A stretch of 64,000 nucleotides of DNA from Xanthomonas massiliensis (GTDB lineage Bacteria; Pseudomonadota; Gammaproteobacteria; Xanthomonadales; Xanthomonadaceae). The DNA lies in contig NZ_FCOY01000004.1 of NCBI RefSeq assembly GCF_900018785.1, forward strand, positions 1-64,000, given 5' to 3'. Position numbers and translations under genes: made by a program. Each line of letters starts with the position of its first letter. Position 1 is the stretch's first letter. The notes under the pieces are model-generated. The model saw nothing but the letters and a program-made list of their open reading frames with translations. It ran no database searches and had not been told where the DNA came from. Shown here piece by piece: positions 8,350 to 18,613 of this stretch.

Positions 8350-8364
8350 GGCCGGCGCGGCGGC

Positions 8365-9546
8365 ATGAAACGGGTTCCCATCGTCGAGCGCGGCGACTGG
8401 CGCGCGCAGGCGGCCGAGTGCGGCTTCCGCTTCCACACCATCGACGGGACGCGCTACTGGGACGAGCGCGCCTACTACGCCTTCGGCCTGCGCCAGGTCG
8501 AGGACGACCTGGAGGATCCGTCGGCCGAGCTGCATGCGATGGCGATGGACCTGGTCGAGGAGATCGTCGCGCGCGAGGCGCTGATGGAGCGCCTGGCGAT
8601 CCCGGCGGCGTTCCGCGACTGGATCGCCGACAGCTGGCGCCACCGCGAGCCGCACCTGTACGGGCGCCTGGACCTGGCCTACGACGGGACCGGGCCGGCC
8701 AAGCTGTACGAGCTGAACTACGACACCCCGACCTCGCTGTTCGAGGCCGCGTTCTTCCAATGGCGGTGGCTGGAGGACCAGCGCGAGGCCGGGCGCCTGC
8801 CGGCCGGGGCCGACCAGTTCAATTCGATCCACGAGGCGCTGGTGGCGCGTTTCGGCCAGCTCGCCGCGCAGCTGCCACCGCCGCTGTACTTCGCCGCGGC
8901 GCGCGATTCGGACGAGGACCAGGGCACCGTGGACTACCTGCGCGACTGCGCCGCCCAGGCCGGCCTGCACGGGCAGGCGATCGCCCTGGAGGACATCGGC
9001 CTGGCCGCGGACGGGCGCTTCACCGCGCTGGACGACACCGTGATCGGCGCGCTGTTCAAGCTCTACCCGCTGGAGGACATGTTCGCCGACGACTTCGGCC
9101 AGGCGCTGCCGGGGTCCGGCCTGCGCCTGCTGGAGCCGCCGTGGAAGGCGCTGCTCAGCGACAAGGGCCTGCTGCCGCTGCTGTGGGAGCGCCATCCGGG
9201 CCATCCCAACCTGCTGGAGGCGCATTTCGACGACGGCGGCGAGCTGCCGCCGGGCTGGGTGCGCAAGCCGCTGCACTCGCGCGAGGGCGCCAACGTGGAA
9301 ATGCGCCTGGACGACGGTCGCCGGGTCGCCAGCGCGGGTCCCTACGCCGGGCCGTGCATCCGCCAGCGCCTGCATGCGCTGCCGCGCTTCGACGGCGGCT
9401 ACGCGCTGGTCGGCAGCTGGATCGTCGGCGATGCGGCCTGCGGCATCGGCATCCGCGAGGACGACGGCCCGATCACCGGCGACGGCGCCCGCTTCGTGCC
9501 GCACGCCATCGTCGAGGATGGTGCGCCGACGGTGCTCTACGCCTGA
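8365..9546 (+). CDS. Glutathionylspermidine synthase-like ATP-grasp protein (YgiC family)
   Basis: The 393-residue protein corresponds to the synthetase half of glutathionylspermidine synthase, like E. coli YgiC and YjfC, with no amidase domain. Motifs include YELNYDTPTSLFEA (about 112-125), the ATP-grasp segment LLEPPWKALLSDKG, and the C-terminal LVGSWIVGDAACGIGIRED. YgiC/YjfC themselves have not shown glutathionylspermidine synthesis, so substrate is open. It follows the YgiB-like lipoprotein gene closely, and the pair is conserved in other proteobacteria, pointing to a joint envelope or peptide-modification role. Confidence 0.85.
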   Translation: MKRVPIVERGDWRAQAAECGFRFHTIDGTRYWDERAYYAFGLRQVEDDLEDPSAELHAMAMDLVEEIVAREALMERLAIPAAFRDWIADSWRHREPHLYGRLDLAYDGTGPAKLYELNYDTPTSLFEAAFFQWRWLEDQREAGRLPAGADQFNSIHEALVARFGQLAAQLPPPLYFAAARDSDEDQGTVDYLRDCAAQAGLHGQAIALEDIGLAADGRFTALDDTVIGALFKLYPLEDMFADDFGQALPGSGLRLLEPPWKALLSDKGLLPLLWERHPGHPNLLEAHFDDGGELPPGWVRKPLHSREGANVEMRLDDGRRVASAGPYAGPCIRQRLHALPRFDGGYALVGSWIVGDAACGIGIREDDGPITGDGARFVPHAIVEDGAPTVLYA

Positions 9547-9598
9547 GCCGCGTGCGCAGGGCCGGGGCGGCGTGCATCATCGGCGTTCCCTGCCGTGG

Positions 9599-9964
9599 AT
9601 GCCCCGACCGATGGCCTGGCTGATCGTCAAATACCTGGCCACCGCCGCGGTGGTGGTGCTGGTCTCCGAGTTCGCGCGCCGCAACGACCGGCTCGGCGGG
9701 CTGGTGGCGGCGCTGCCGCTGGTGACCTTGCTCACTTTGGTGTGGCTGCACCTGGAACGGCAGCCGCAGGCGCGCCTGGCCAACCACGCCTGGTACACGT
9801 TCTGGTACGTGCTGCCGACCCTGCCGATGTTCCTGCTGTTCCCGGTGCTGCTGCCGCGGCTGGGCTTCTGGCCCGCGCTGGGCGTGTGCGTGCTGTTCAC
9901 CGCGGCGTGCTTCGCGCTGTTCGCGCGCCTGCTCCGGCCGTTCGGCATCGTCCTGTGGCCGTGA
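9599..9964 (+). CDS. DUF3147-like small integral membrane protein
   Basis: This 121-residue protein has four predicted membrane segments (about residues 6-24, 33-50, 66-90, 93-118). The pattern [19 protein letters not shown] resembles the DUF3147 family. No function is known. A second in-frame ATG at 9611 (MAWLIVKY) is an equally good start. The stop codon overlaps the GTG start of the next gene (GTGA), suggesting translational coupling. Confidence 0.72.
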   Translation: MPRPMAWLIVKYLATAAVVVLVSEFARRNDRLGGLVAALPLVTLLTLVWLHLERQPQARLANHAWYTFWYVLPTLPMFLLFPVLLPRLGFWPALGVCVLFTAACFALFARLLRPFGIVLWP

Positions 9965-10218
9965 GCGCCTGCCGCGACGGCTGCGGCGCCTGCTGCATCG
10001 CCCCCTCGATCAGCTCGCCGATCCCCGGCATGGTGCTCGGCAAGCCCGCCGGGGTGCGCTGCGTGCAGCTGGATGCGGCCATGCGCTGCCGCCTGTTCGG
10101 CCAGCCCGAGCGTCCCGAGGTGTGCGCCTCGCTGCGCCCGGGGGCGGACATGTGCGGCGCCACGCGCCAGGAGGCGATGGCGCTGCTGGACGGGTTGGAA
10201 GCGGCGACCCGGCCCTGA
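9961..10218 (+). CDS. YkgJ-type cysteine cluster protein
   Basis: The 85-residue protein starts CRDGCGACC and has further cysteines in MRCRLF, EVCASL and MCG, the C-x3-C-x2-CC plus distal Cys pattern of the CxxCxxCC/YkgJ family, thought to bind a metal (zinc or iron-sulfur). [11 protein letters not shown] and [10 protein letters not shown] are conserved in the family. The GTG at 9961 overlaps the stop of the upstream membrane protein, so the two are probably co-translated. Confidence 0.75.
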   Translation: MSACRDGCGACCIAPSISSPIPGMVLGKPAGVRCVQLDAAMRCRLFGQPERPEVCASLRPGADMCGATRQEAMALLDGLEAATRP

Positions 10219-10239
10219 GCTGAGCCGCCGGCCGCGCGA

Positions 10240-10443
10240 TCAACGGGCGGGCGCGCCTGCCGCGGGCGGGGTGCCGCGCAGGCCAGCCTCGAACCCGCTG
10301 GCGAAATCGCCCAGGCCCAGGCCGGCGATGGCCAGCAGCGCCGAGGCCAGCAGCAGGTTGCGGCTGTTGCGGGAGTAGCCCACGGCGAGGCCGGCAAGGC
10401 CGGGCACGAAGCATGCCGATTCCGTCAGTTCGATTGCCGACAT
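10240..10443 (-). CDS. Small hypothetical protein with one or two membrane segments
   Basis: The 67-residue product contains a hydrophobic stretch (LLLASALLAIAGLGLG, residues 30-45) and a weaker one near residues 11-21. AGGAAG is found eight bases upstream of the ATG on the minus strand. No family recognised. It is isolated between convergent genes. The ribosome site and composition make it more credible than the overlapping frames on the other strand. Confidence 0.5.
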   Translation of the reverse strand: MSAIELTESACFVPGLAGLAVGYSRNSRNLLLASALLAIAGLGLGDFASGFEAGLRGTPPAAGAPAR

Positions 10444-10589
10444 GGCGGTCTTCCTGGTCGATGGAGGAAAGGCCGGCGATGCAACCGGCCGCTCCGGCGC
10501 AGCCTATAGCAGGATGCGGTCCCGGCGTTGCCGCCCGCGGGACCGTGGATCATGCCGGCGGCGGGCGGCGGGCGGCATGATCGGCCGGC

Positions 10590-11135
10590 TCAGCCCGCCG
10601 GCGCGCGCAGGTAGTCGTCCTTGACCTGGACATAGTGCGCGGCCGAGTACAGCAGGCCCTCGATCGCCTTGTCGTCGAGGCGGCGCACGAAGCGCGCCGG
10701 GTTGCCGATCCACAGCTCGGCCTCGCCCACCACCTTGCCCGGCGGCACCAGCGAGCCGGCGCCGACGAAGCCGTACTTCTTCACCGTGGCGCCGTCGAGC
10801 ACCGAGGCGCCCATGCCGATCAGGCAGCCGTCCTCGATGGTGCAGGCGTGCAGGATCGCGCCGTGGCCGACGGTGACGTCTTCGCCGACGATCGTCGGGT
10901 AGCCGGCCTTGTTGTACGGGCTGTGGTGGCTGACGTGGATGATGGTGCCGTCCTGGATGTTGCTGCGCGCGCCGATGCGCACGAAGTTGACGTCGCCGCG
11001 GATCACCGCGGCCGGCCAGATCGACACGTCGTCGCCGAGCACGACGTCGCCGATGACGGTGCAGGCCGGGTCGAGGTAGACGCGCTCGCCCAGCACGGGG
11101 CGCTTGCCGAGGTAGGGACGCAGGGGCTGGGACAT
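10590..11135 (-). CDS. Gamma-class carbonic anhydrase family protein (YrdA/PaaY-like)
   Basis: The 181-residue left-handed beta-helix protein shows hexapeptide repeats from residue 20 on: VIGDVVLGDDVSIWPAAVIRG, then IGARSNIQDGTIIHVSHH, then VGHGAILHACTIEDG. The histidines in IIHV, VGHG and LHAC sit where the gamma-carbonic anhydrase zinc ligands lie. Family members are trimeric; many YrdA-like proteins have weak or no anhydrase activity, so catalysis is not certain. It stands alone on the minus strand. Confidence 0.88.
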   Translation of the reverse strand: MSQPLRPYLGKRPVLGERVYLDPACTVIGDVVLGDDVSIWPAAVIRGDVNFVRIGARSNIQDGTIIHVSHHSPYNKAGYPTIVGEDVTVGHGAILHACTIEDGCLIGMGASVLDGATVKKYGFVGAGSLVPPGKVVGEAELWIGNPARFVRRLDDKAIEGLLYSAAHYVQVKDDYLRAPAG

Positions 11136-11214
11136 GGCGGTGCGGACCGGTGGCGGAAGACGGCGCCCAGTGTAAGGCGCCGCCGTCCGTGCCCGGCCGG
11201 CGGCGGCCGCGGGC

Positions 11215-12213
<999 letters not shown>

Positions 12214-12350
12214 GCGGAATCTCCTTTCATCGATGGAACGGGGGTGCAGGGGGACGGCGGAACGCATGGCCCGGACCGGGAACCGGCCGGGCGCCTGCCG
12301 GGGCTGGCTGCGGGTCCCGGCAGGCGGTGCCGGCCGGGCCGTGGCGCGGG

Positions 12351-13430
12351 TCAGGCGCGAGCCGACTCTACGCGGGTACCGCCGAACACCAGCTGCTGCG
12401 GGATCGGGCTGCGCATGAAATCGTGCGGGAAGCCCAGCTCCACCGCGCTGGCCGTTTCCAGCCGCTGCAGCTGCGCGGCGTCGAGCGTGACCTCCAGCGC
12501 GCCGAGGTTGTCCTGCAACTGCGCCGGCGTGCGCGCGCCGACGATCGGGATCGGCGCGCCGGGGCGCTGCAGCAGCCACGCCAGCGCCACCTGCGCCGGC
12601 GAGTGGCCGCTCTCGGCCGCGACCGCCTTGACCACCTCGCCGATGCCCAGGGTGCGCTCGTCGAGCATGTCGTGCGAATAGGCGACCGCGCCGCGGCCGC
12701 CGTCGCCGCCGGGCGCGTTGCCGGCGCCCTGGGCGCGGGCACGCTCCAGGTCGGCACGGGTGTACTTGCCGGTGAGGATGCCCATCGCCAGCGGCGACCA
12801 CGCCAGCACCGACAGCCCCAATGCATCGGCCATCGGCACCAGCTCGCGCTCGACCGTGCGCTGGGCCAGGCTGTACTCGATCTGCAGCGCCACCAGCGGC
12901 GACCAGCCGCGCAGCTCGGCCAGGGTCTGCATCCGCGCCACCTGCCAGGCCGGCGTGTCGGAGATGCCGGCGTAGACGATCTTGCCGGCGCGCACCAGGT
13001 CGTCGAAGCCGCGCATGATCTCCTCCACCGGGGTGGTGCCGTCCCAGATGTGCAGGTAGAGCAGGTCCAGGTAGTCGGTGCCCAGGCGCCTGAGGCTGGC
13101 CTCGACCGACTGCATCAGGTTCTTGCGGTGGTTGCCGCCGCCGTTGGGATCGCCGGGGAACGGGTTGAGCGTGTACTTGCTGGCGATCACCAGGCGGTCG
13201 CGGCGGCCGGCGGCGAACCTGCCCAGCAGGGTCTCGGAATTGCCGTTGGTGTAGAGGTTGGCGGTGTCGATGAAGTTGCCGCCGGCATCGACGTAGAGGT
13301 CGAACTGGCGGCGCGCGTCGTCCTCGTCCGCGCCCCAGCCCCAGTCCTTGCCGAAGGTCATCGTGCCCAGGGACATCGGGCTGACGCGCAGGCCGGAGCG
13401 GCCGAGCAGGCGGTAGTCGTCGAGCTGCAT
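12351..13430 (-). CDS. Aldo/keto reductase
   Basis: This is a 359-residue AKR with catalytic D/Y in [15 protein letters not shown] in VIASKYTL and H in [10 protein letters not shown]. The C-terminal NADPH motif is [22 protein letters not shown] Gly-rich insertion (about residues 235-250) is unusual. It is not a close copy of the neighbouring AKR. It diverges from a LysR-type regulator gene across a 243-bp gap, which suggests control by that regulator. Substrate unknown. Confidence 0.9.
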   Translation of the reverse strand: MQLDDYRLLGRSGLRVSPMSLGTMTFGKDWGWGADEDDARRQFDLYVDAGGNFIDTANLYTNGNSETLLGRFAAGRRDRLVIASKYTLNPFPGDPNGGGNHRKNLMQSVEASLRRLGTDYLDLLYLHIWDGTTPVEEIMRGFDDLVRAGKIVYAGISDTPAWQVARMQTLAELRGWSPLVALQIEYSLAQRTVERELVPMADALGLSVLAWSPLAMGILTGKYTRADLERARAQGAGNAPGGDGGRGAVAYSHDMLDERTLGIGEVVKAVAAESGHSPAQVALAWLLQRPGAPIPIVGARTPAQLQDNLGALEVTLDAAQLQRLETASAVELGFPHDFMRSPIPQQLVFGGTRVESARA

Positions 13431-13673
13431 CGCAGGTCTCCGCAGGGAAGGGAGGCCATGCTAGGGGCGGCGCCAGGGTGGATAAATACGTAAGATCGGG
13501 ATCGACCTTGAAGAAGTGCTAAACAATGGAGTGCCCGTGATGCCTGCCGATCGCACCCGCGCCTGCCTGTGCCGGAGCGCCAGGCACCGAACCGCCGTGC
13601 GTCCCCGGCTTCCGGCCGGGACGGTCGGTCGCGTCCCGCCGGCGGCGCGCCGCCGCCCCGGCAGGGAGGCGGC

Positions 13674-14585
13674 ATGACCCGGCCCAGCCCGTTGCCCGCG
13701 GTGGTCGCCTTCGCCCACGTGGCGCGCCACGGCAGTTTCACCCGCGCCGCCGCCGAGCTCGACGTGTCCACCTCGGCGCTGTCGCAGACGGTGCGCGCGC
13801 TGGAGGTGCAGCTCGGCGTGCGCCTGCTCAACCGCACCACCCGCCGGGTCGGGCTGACCGAGCCCGGCGAGCGCTTCCTGCAGCGGATCACGCCGGGCCT
13901 GCAGCAGATCGATGCCGCGTTCGCCGACCTGGATTTCCTGCGCGATCGCCCGGCCGGCACGGTGCGCATCAACCTGGCGGCAGTGGCGGCCGAGCAGCTG
14001 GTCTGCCCGCACCTGCCGGGATTCCTGGCGCGCTACCCGGAGGTGACGGTGGAGCTGTATGCCGACCGGTCGCTGGCCGACATCGTGGCCGGGGGCTTCG
14101 ACGCCGGCATCCGCCTGGGCGAATGCCTGGCGCGCGACATGGTGGCGGTGCCGATCGGGCCGTCGCAGCGGCAGGTGATCGCCGCCACGCCCGCCTATTT
14201 CGCGCGCCAGGGCGTGCCGCGGACGCCGGATGCGCTGGTCGGCCACGATTGCATCCGCTGGCGGCGCAGCGACGGACGCATCCAGCCCTGGGAATTCACC
14301 CGCGACGGCCGCGACTTCCAGGTGGAGGTGGACGGCCGGCTGGTGGTCAACGACACCGCGGTCGGGCTGGCGGCGTTGCGCAGCGGCGTCGTGCTCGGCC
14401 AGGTGTTCGCCTGGCAGGTGCGCGAGGACGTGGCGGCCGGCCGCCTGCGCACGGTGCTGGACGACTGGCAGGCGCCGTTCCCCGGCTGGTACGTGTACTA
14501 CCCGGCGCGCGCGCAGATGGCGCCGAAGCTGCGGGTGTTCATCGATTTCCTGCGCGAGGCGGTGGCCACGGCGGCGTCGCCGTAG
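13674..14585 (+). CDS. LysR-family transcriptional regulator
   Basis: The 303-residue protein has an N-terminal winged helix-turn-helix (ARHGSFTRAAAELDVSTSALSQTVRALE, pieces at residues 15-45) and a LysR substrate-binding domain, similar to regulators that control adjacent oxidoreductases. GGGAGG at 13664-13669 fixes the start. It is divergent from the two aldo/keto reductase genes, so it probably regulates them from the shared intergenic region 13431-13673. Effector unknown. Confidence 0.9.
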   Translation: MTRPSPLPAVVAFAHVARHGSFTRAAAELDVSTSALSQTVRALEVQLGVRLLNRTTRRVGLTEPGERFLQRITPGLQQIDAAFADLDFLRDRPAGTVRINLAAVAAEQLVCPHLPGFLARYPEVTVELYADRSLADIVAGGFDAGIRLGECLARDMVAVPIGPSQRQVIAATPAYFARQGVPRTPDALVGHDCIRWRRSDGRIQPWEFTRDGRDFQVEVDGRLVVNDTAVGLAALRSGVVLGQVFAWQVREDVAAGRLRTVLDDWQAPFPGWYVYYPARAQMAPKLRVFIDFLREAVATAASP

Positions 14586-14688
14586 GGCGCATGGCGCCGG
14601 CGGAAGATGGCGCCGGAGCCGTGGACGTTCGTCGATTCCCGGGCAGGTCCCGGGCAGGGGCCGGAAGCGGATGCCCCGCCCCGGCCGG

Positions 14689-16377
14689 CTACGCCGCCGG
14701 CAGGGGCGGCAGCCAGCGCCGGGCGTGGTAGTCGTGGATCTCCTGCGCGGTGCGTGCCGCGTCCCAGCCGAGCAGGTCGCCGGCCTGGGCGGCGACGGCG
14801 TGCACCGTGTCCACCTCCGGGGTGCCCAGGGTGCCGACCAGCAGGCGCCGGTCGAGCACGTCCTCCAGGCGGCGGGCGGCCTCGTTCTCCACCGCGTGGC
14901 GGACCTGGGCGGCGATCTCCGGCGAGTCCGGACCGATCGTGCGCACCAGCGCGGGATCGGCATGCAGCAGCGCGGCCAGGGCATGGCCGGCGCGGCCGTA
15001 GACCGTCGCCAGCCGCTGCGCGGTGCCGGCGGCAAGCCCGGCGGCCTGCAGGGTGGCCGCCATCGTGGCGATGCCGTCGGCCGGGTCGCAGGCCCAGCCG
15101 TAGCCGTCGGCGATGGCATCGCGGGTGGAGTCGTAGCCGCGCCAGGCGACATGGCCCAGGCGCGGCTCGCGGCGCAGCGCGGCCAGCACGTCGGCCGCCA
15201 GCGCGCGCGAGGCGCTCCACTTGCCGCCGGCGGCGGCGTACAGGCCGCCCACGCCCAGCGTGGCGCTGTCGTAGACGCGGTGCCGGCGCGAGACCGCGGC
15301 GCTGTCGCGGCCCGGTTCGTCGATCAGCGGGCGCACGCCGATGGTGATCTTGCGGATCCGGGCCGGATCCAGCGGTTGCCTGAGCGCGGCGTCGAGCGTG
15401 GCCAGCAGGTCGTCCAGGTCGGCCTGGACCGGGTGCAGCGCGTCGGCCGGGCCGTCGTAGGTGCTGTCGGTGGGGCCGATGAAATGCATGCCCTGCCAGG
15501 GCGCGATGACCACGTGCTTGCCGCTGGGCACGCGCGTGTACACGCCGCGCAGGTCGTCCCCGCCCAGCCGCGGCACCAGGATGTGGATGCCCTTCACCCG
15601 GCGGATGGAGAACGGCAGCGGCAGGCCCTGCCGGCGCAGCAGTTCGCCGGTCCAGGGGCCGGCGGCATCGACCACGCAGCGCACGCGCACGCGGCGGCGG
15701 CGGCCGTCGAGGCGGTCCTCCACCTCCAGCCCGGCGATCGCCCGGCGTCCGCCGGCGTCCTCCAGCAACGGCGCCAGCACGCGAGTGTGGTTGAGCGCGA
15801 CCGCGCCGTGGGCCACCGCGGTCTTGAGCAGTTCCAGCAGCAGCCGCTCCGGGTGCAGGTTCTGGTAGTCGTGGGTGACCCAGCCGCCGTGCAGGCTGCG
15901 CCCGTCCAGGTACGGCGCGTCGCGGCGCACGGCGTCGGCGTCCAGGCGCAGCGTGGCCGGCAGCCGCAACGGTGGCGGGAGGTCGCGGTTGCGGTCCCAG
16001 CCGAGCAGGTCGTAGGCCTTGCAGCCCAGCGCCAGCTTGGCCATCGACGGGTCGCGCCCGGCATAGGCCGGCATGATCAGCTCGACGCGGCGCACCAGGT
16101 GCGGCGCGGCCTGGGCCAGGTAGCGGCGCTCGCGCAGGCACTCGCGCACCAGCGCCACGTCGCCGTGCTCGAGGTAGCGGATGCCGCCGTGCAGGAACTT
16201 GGTGGTGGCCGCGCTGGTGCCGCTGCCGAAATCGTCCTGCTCGAGCAGCAGCACGCGCAGGCCGTGCCCGGCCGCTTCGCGGGCGATGCTCACGCCGCTG
16301 ATGCCGCCGCCGACGATGGCCAGGTCGTACTCGCGCGCCAGCGCCGTGGCCGGGTCGCGTGCCAGGCGCACGCTCAT
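14689..16377 (-). CDS. GlpD-like FAD-dependent glycerol-3-phosphate dehydrogenase family protein
   Basis: The 562-residue flavoprotein begins with a Rossmann FAD motif (DLAIVGGGISGVSIAREA) and has FLHGGIRYLEHGD, corresponding to the GlpD signature, plus the C-terminal cap domain. GlpD-type enzymes oxidise sn-glycerol 3-phosphate, but relatives (EryB, LarA-type) oxidise phosphates of other polyols. Here it is the last gene of a three-gene unit with an FGGY kinase and an MtnC-like HAD protein, each pair joined by an ATGA overlap. That context suggests a sugar-alcohol phosphate rather than glycerol 3-phosphate, but this is inference. Peripheral to the inner membrane. Confidence 0.85.
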   Translation of the reverse strand: MSVRLARDPATALAREYDLAIVGGGISGVSIAREAAGHGLRVLLLEQDDFGSGTSAATTKFLHGGIRYLEHGDVALVRECLRERRYLAQAAPHLVRRVELIMPAYAGRDPSMAKLALGCKAYDLLGWDRNRDLPPPLRLPATLRLDADAVRRDAPYLDGRSLHGGWVTHDYQNLHPERLLLELLKTAVAHGAVALNHTRVLAPLLEDAGGRRAIAGLEVEDRLDGRRRRVRVRCVVDAAGPWTGELLRRQGLPLPFSIRRVKGIHILVPRLGGDDLRGVYTRVPSGKHVVIAPWQGMHFIGPTDSTYDGPADALHPVQADLDDLLATLDAALRQPLDPARIRKITIGVRPLIDEPGRDSAAVSRRHRVYDSATLGVGGLYAAAGGKWSASRALAADVLAALRREPRLGHVAWRGYDSTRDAIADGYGWACDPADGIATMAATLQAAGLAAGTAQRLATVYGRAGHALAALLHADPALVRTIGPDSPEIAAQVRHAVENEAARRLEDVLDRRLLVGTLGTPEVDTVHAVAAQAGDLLGWDAARTAQEIHDYHARRWLPPLPAA

Positions 16378-17063
16378 GCCAGGGCCTGCAGGTCGATCTG
16401 GTCGAAGCGCTGCACCCGCGGGTGGCCCTGCGGCGGCGGCGCCTCGCCGCGGTCCAGCCCGCAGGTGCGCAGGCCCGCTCCGCGCGCGGCGTCCAGCTCC
16501 GCGGCCACGTCCGACAGGAACAGCACCTGCGCCGGCGGCCGGCCGATCGCCGCGGCGATGCGGGCGTAGGCCTGCGGCTCGCGCTTGGCGCCGACGGCGC
16601 GGTCGAAGTGGCCGTCGAACAGCGGGCGCAGGTCGCCGCAGGGCGAGAAGCGGAAGAACTGGGTCTGGGCGAACACCGAGCCGGAGGAGAACACGTAGAT
16701 CGCCAGCCCGCGCTCGCGCCACCGCTGCAATGTATCGGGCACGTCGGGATAGACGTGGCCCTGGAAGGCGCCTTCCTCGTAGCCCTGGTGCCAGACCAGG
16801 CCCTGGAAGGCCTTGAGCGGGGTGACCTTCAGGTCGGCGTCCTGCCAGCGCATGAGCTGCTCGTACAGGGCGCGCTCGTCGGCCTGGGCGGGCAGTTCAC
16901 CGAGCCGGCGGGTCTGCTCCAGCAGTTGCCGGACCTCCGGCTCGTCGCGGTGGCCGGCGATGTAGGCCGGCAGCCGCGCCCTGGCGTAGGCGTACATGCC
17001 GGTCTTGACGTGGCGGTCGGAGCTGGTGGTGCCCTCGATGTCGGTGAGGATGGCCTGGATCAT
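16374..17063 (-). CDS. MtnC-like (enolase-phosphatase E1 family) HAD hydrolase
   Basis: This 229-residue HAD protein has the MtnC opening AILTDIEGTTSS with the nucleophile aspartate and the E1-specific DIEGT motif. Motif II is YVFSSGSV, the lysine is in GAKREPQAYARIA and motif III is VLFLSDVAAELDAARGAG. Length matches MtnC, which dephosphorylates and enolises diketo-methylthiopentyl phosphate in methionine salvage. However the residues after DIEGTTSS (DRHVKTGMYAYAR) depart from the usual SFVKDVLFPYAR, and no mtnB or mtnD is nearby. It lies between a FGGY kinase and a GlpD-like enzyme with ATGA overlaps on both sides, so it may act on a different sugar phosphate. Confidence 0.82.
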   Translation of the reverse strand: MIQAILTDIEGTTSSDRHVKTGMYAYARARLPAYIAGHRDEPEVRQLLEQTRRLGELPAQADERALYEQLMRWQDADLKVTPLKAFQGLVWHQGYEEGAFQGHVYPDVPDTLQRWRERGLAIYVFSSGSVFAQTQFFRFSPCGDLRPLFDGHFDRAVGAKREPQAYARIAAAIGRPPAQVLFLSDVAAELDAARGAGLRTCGLDRGEAPPPQGHPRVQRFDQIDLQALA

Positions 17064-18613
17064 GCTTGCTCCTGTCCCTGGGAGATCCGGCGCGCCTGCA
17101 GCGTCGCGGCGAAGGTCTCGCGCAGGGGACCATGTACCAGCGCGCCGCGCAACCGGGCCAGGCGGGCGTAGGTGTGGCAGGCCTGCGGCTCGGGCAGGTA
17201 GCGCTGGCGCACCTGCGACCAGCGCGAGACGGTGCCGGCCAGGTCGTCGGTGTCGCCCACCGCCAGCATCGCCAGCGCGGCGTCGGCCAGGGTGGCGCCG
17301 TCGTTGCGGGTGAGGGTCTGCCACGGCAGGCCGGCGACGTCGGCCTTGATCCGGTTCCACACCGGGCTGACCGCGCCGCCGCCGACCGCGCTGGCGTGGC
17401 GGATCTCCACGCCGGCGGCACGGAACTGCTCGGTGAACAGGCGGTACTCGAAGGCGATCGATTCCAGCACCGCGCGCCACATCTGCGCCCGGCCCAGGCC
17501 GCCGGCCAGGCCGACGAAGGTGCCCGAGGCCCCCGGCAGCTCCGGCCCGTAGCCGCCCAGGTACGGGAAGAACAGCACCCCTTCGGCCCCCGGCGGCACC
17601 TGCTCGGCCAGCCGGTCCAGCTCGGCGTAGAACAGCGGCTCGTCGCGGTGCTCGCAGACCTCGTCGCGGAACCAGCGCAGCGCCAGCCCGCCGGTGAGGC
17701 TGTAGCCGAAGTAGAACGACTGCCCCGGCAGCGTGGCCAGCATGTTGAGCAGCCCGCCGGTGCGCGCCAGGCGCGGGTTGATGCCGTCCACGCCGACGCA
17801 GAACAGGCTGGAGGTACCGGCCACGTCCACCGCGCAGCCCGGTTCGGTCAGCCCGGCGGCCAGCGCCGACTGCTGGATGTCGCCGGCGCCGGCGGCCAGC
17901 GGGGTGCCGGCGCGCAGGCCGGTGCGCGCGGCCATCTCGGCGCTGAGCCGGCCGACGATCGTGTCGCACTCGACGATGCGCGGCAGCAGCCGGCGCGGCA
18001 CGCCGAGCGCGTCGAGCTGGTCCAGCGCGTAGCCGCGGGCGGCCGCGTCGAAGCCGAAGATCCAGCCCGACAGCTGGGTCGGCTCGATGTAGCTGTGCGC
18101 CGCGTCCAACTCGCCCAGCCGGCAGGTGACGTACACCGCCGGCGGCAGCAGGCGCTCGGCCTTTTCCAGCCAGTCCGGGCGATGGCGGGCGATCCAGCGC
18201 AGCGCCACCGGCATCTCGTAGCAGTCCACGGTGGAGCTGCCGCTCTGGTCGATCCACGCCTCGCGCAGCAGCGCGCGGACTTCATCGCGTTCCACGGTGG
18301 AGCGCTGGTCCACCGCCGGCAGGCACGGCGCCACCGCGCGGCCGTCGGCACCGACCAGCAGCGTGGTGCAGATGAAGCCGCTGGCGGCGATGGCCCGCAC
18401 CTCGGCCGGGTCGATGCCGGACTGGCGCACCACCTCGGCGATGGCCGCGACCACCCCGTCGAGCATGTCCTCCGGCTCGATCTCGGCCCAGCCGGGCTGC
18501 GGGAAATGGATCGGATGGGCGTGGCTGGCTTCGGCCAGCAGCGTGCCGTCGGCGGCGTGCAGGGCGGCCTTGGCGCCCTGCTGGCCGACATCGATACCGA
18601 GATAGCAGGCCAT
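17060..18613 (-). CDS. FGGY-family carbohydrate kinase
   Basis: The 517-residue kinase opens with the ATPase phosphate-1 motif LGIDVGQQGAKAAL and contains VDQRST, a glycine-rich nucleotide motif DVAGTSSLF and the C-terminal adenosine motif SAVGGGAVSPVWNRIKAD. The FGGY family phosphorylates polyols and ketoses (xylulose, glycerol, erythritol and others). It is the first gene of the operon kinase, MtnC-like HAD, GlpD-like dehydrogenase. The start at 18613 (MACYLGIDVG) is chosen because the nucleotide motif begins there; the 16 codons upstream look non-coding. Substrate is not assignable from sequence alone. Confidence 0.88.
   Translation of the reverse strand: MACYLGIDVGQQGAKAALHAADGTLLAEASHAHPIHFPQPGWAEIEPEDMLDGVVAAIAEVVRQSGIDPAEVRAIAASGFICTTLLVGADGRAVAPCLPAVDQRSTVERDEVRALLREAWIDQSGSSTVDCYEMPVALRWIARHRPDWLEKAERLLPPAVYVTCRLGELDAAHSYIEPTQLSGWIFGFDAAARGYALDQLDALGVPRRLLPRIVECDTIVGRLSAEMAARTGLRAGTPLAAGAGDIQQSALAAGLTEPGCAVDVAGTSSLFCVGVDGINPRLARTGGLLNMLATLPGQSFYFGYSLTGGLALRWFRDEVCEHRDEPLFYAELDRLAEQVPPGAEGVLFFPYLGGYGPELPGASGTFVGLAGGLGRAQMWRAVLESIAFEYRLFTEQFRAAGVEIRHASAVGGGAVSPVWNRIKADVAGLPWQTLTRNDGATLADAALAMLAVGDTDDLAGTVSRWSQVRQRYLPEPQACHTYARLARLRGALVHGPLRETFAATLQARRISQGQEQA

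Noticed and set aside
6099..9623. Open frame of more than 1100 codons on the plus strand
   Set aside because: It is antisense to ilvD and out of frame with the two genes downstream; long stop-free frames are common in DNA of this GC content.
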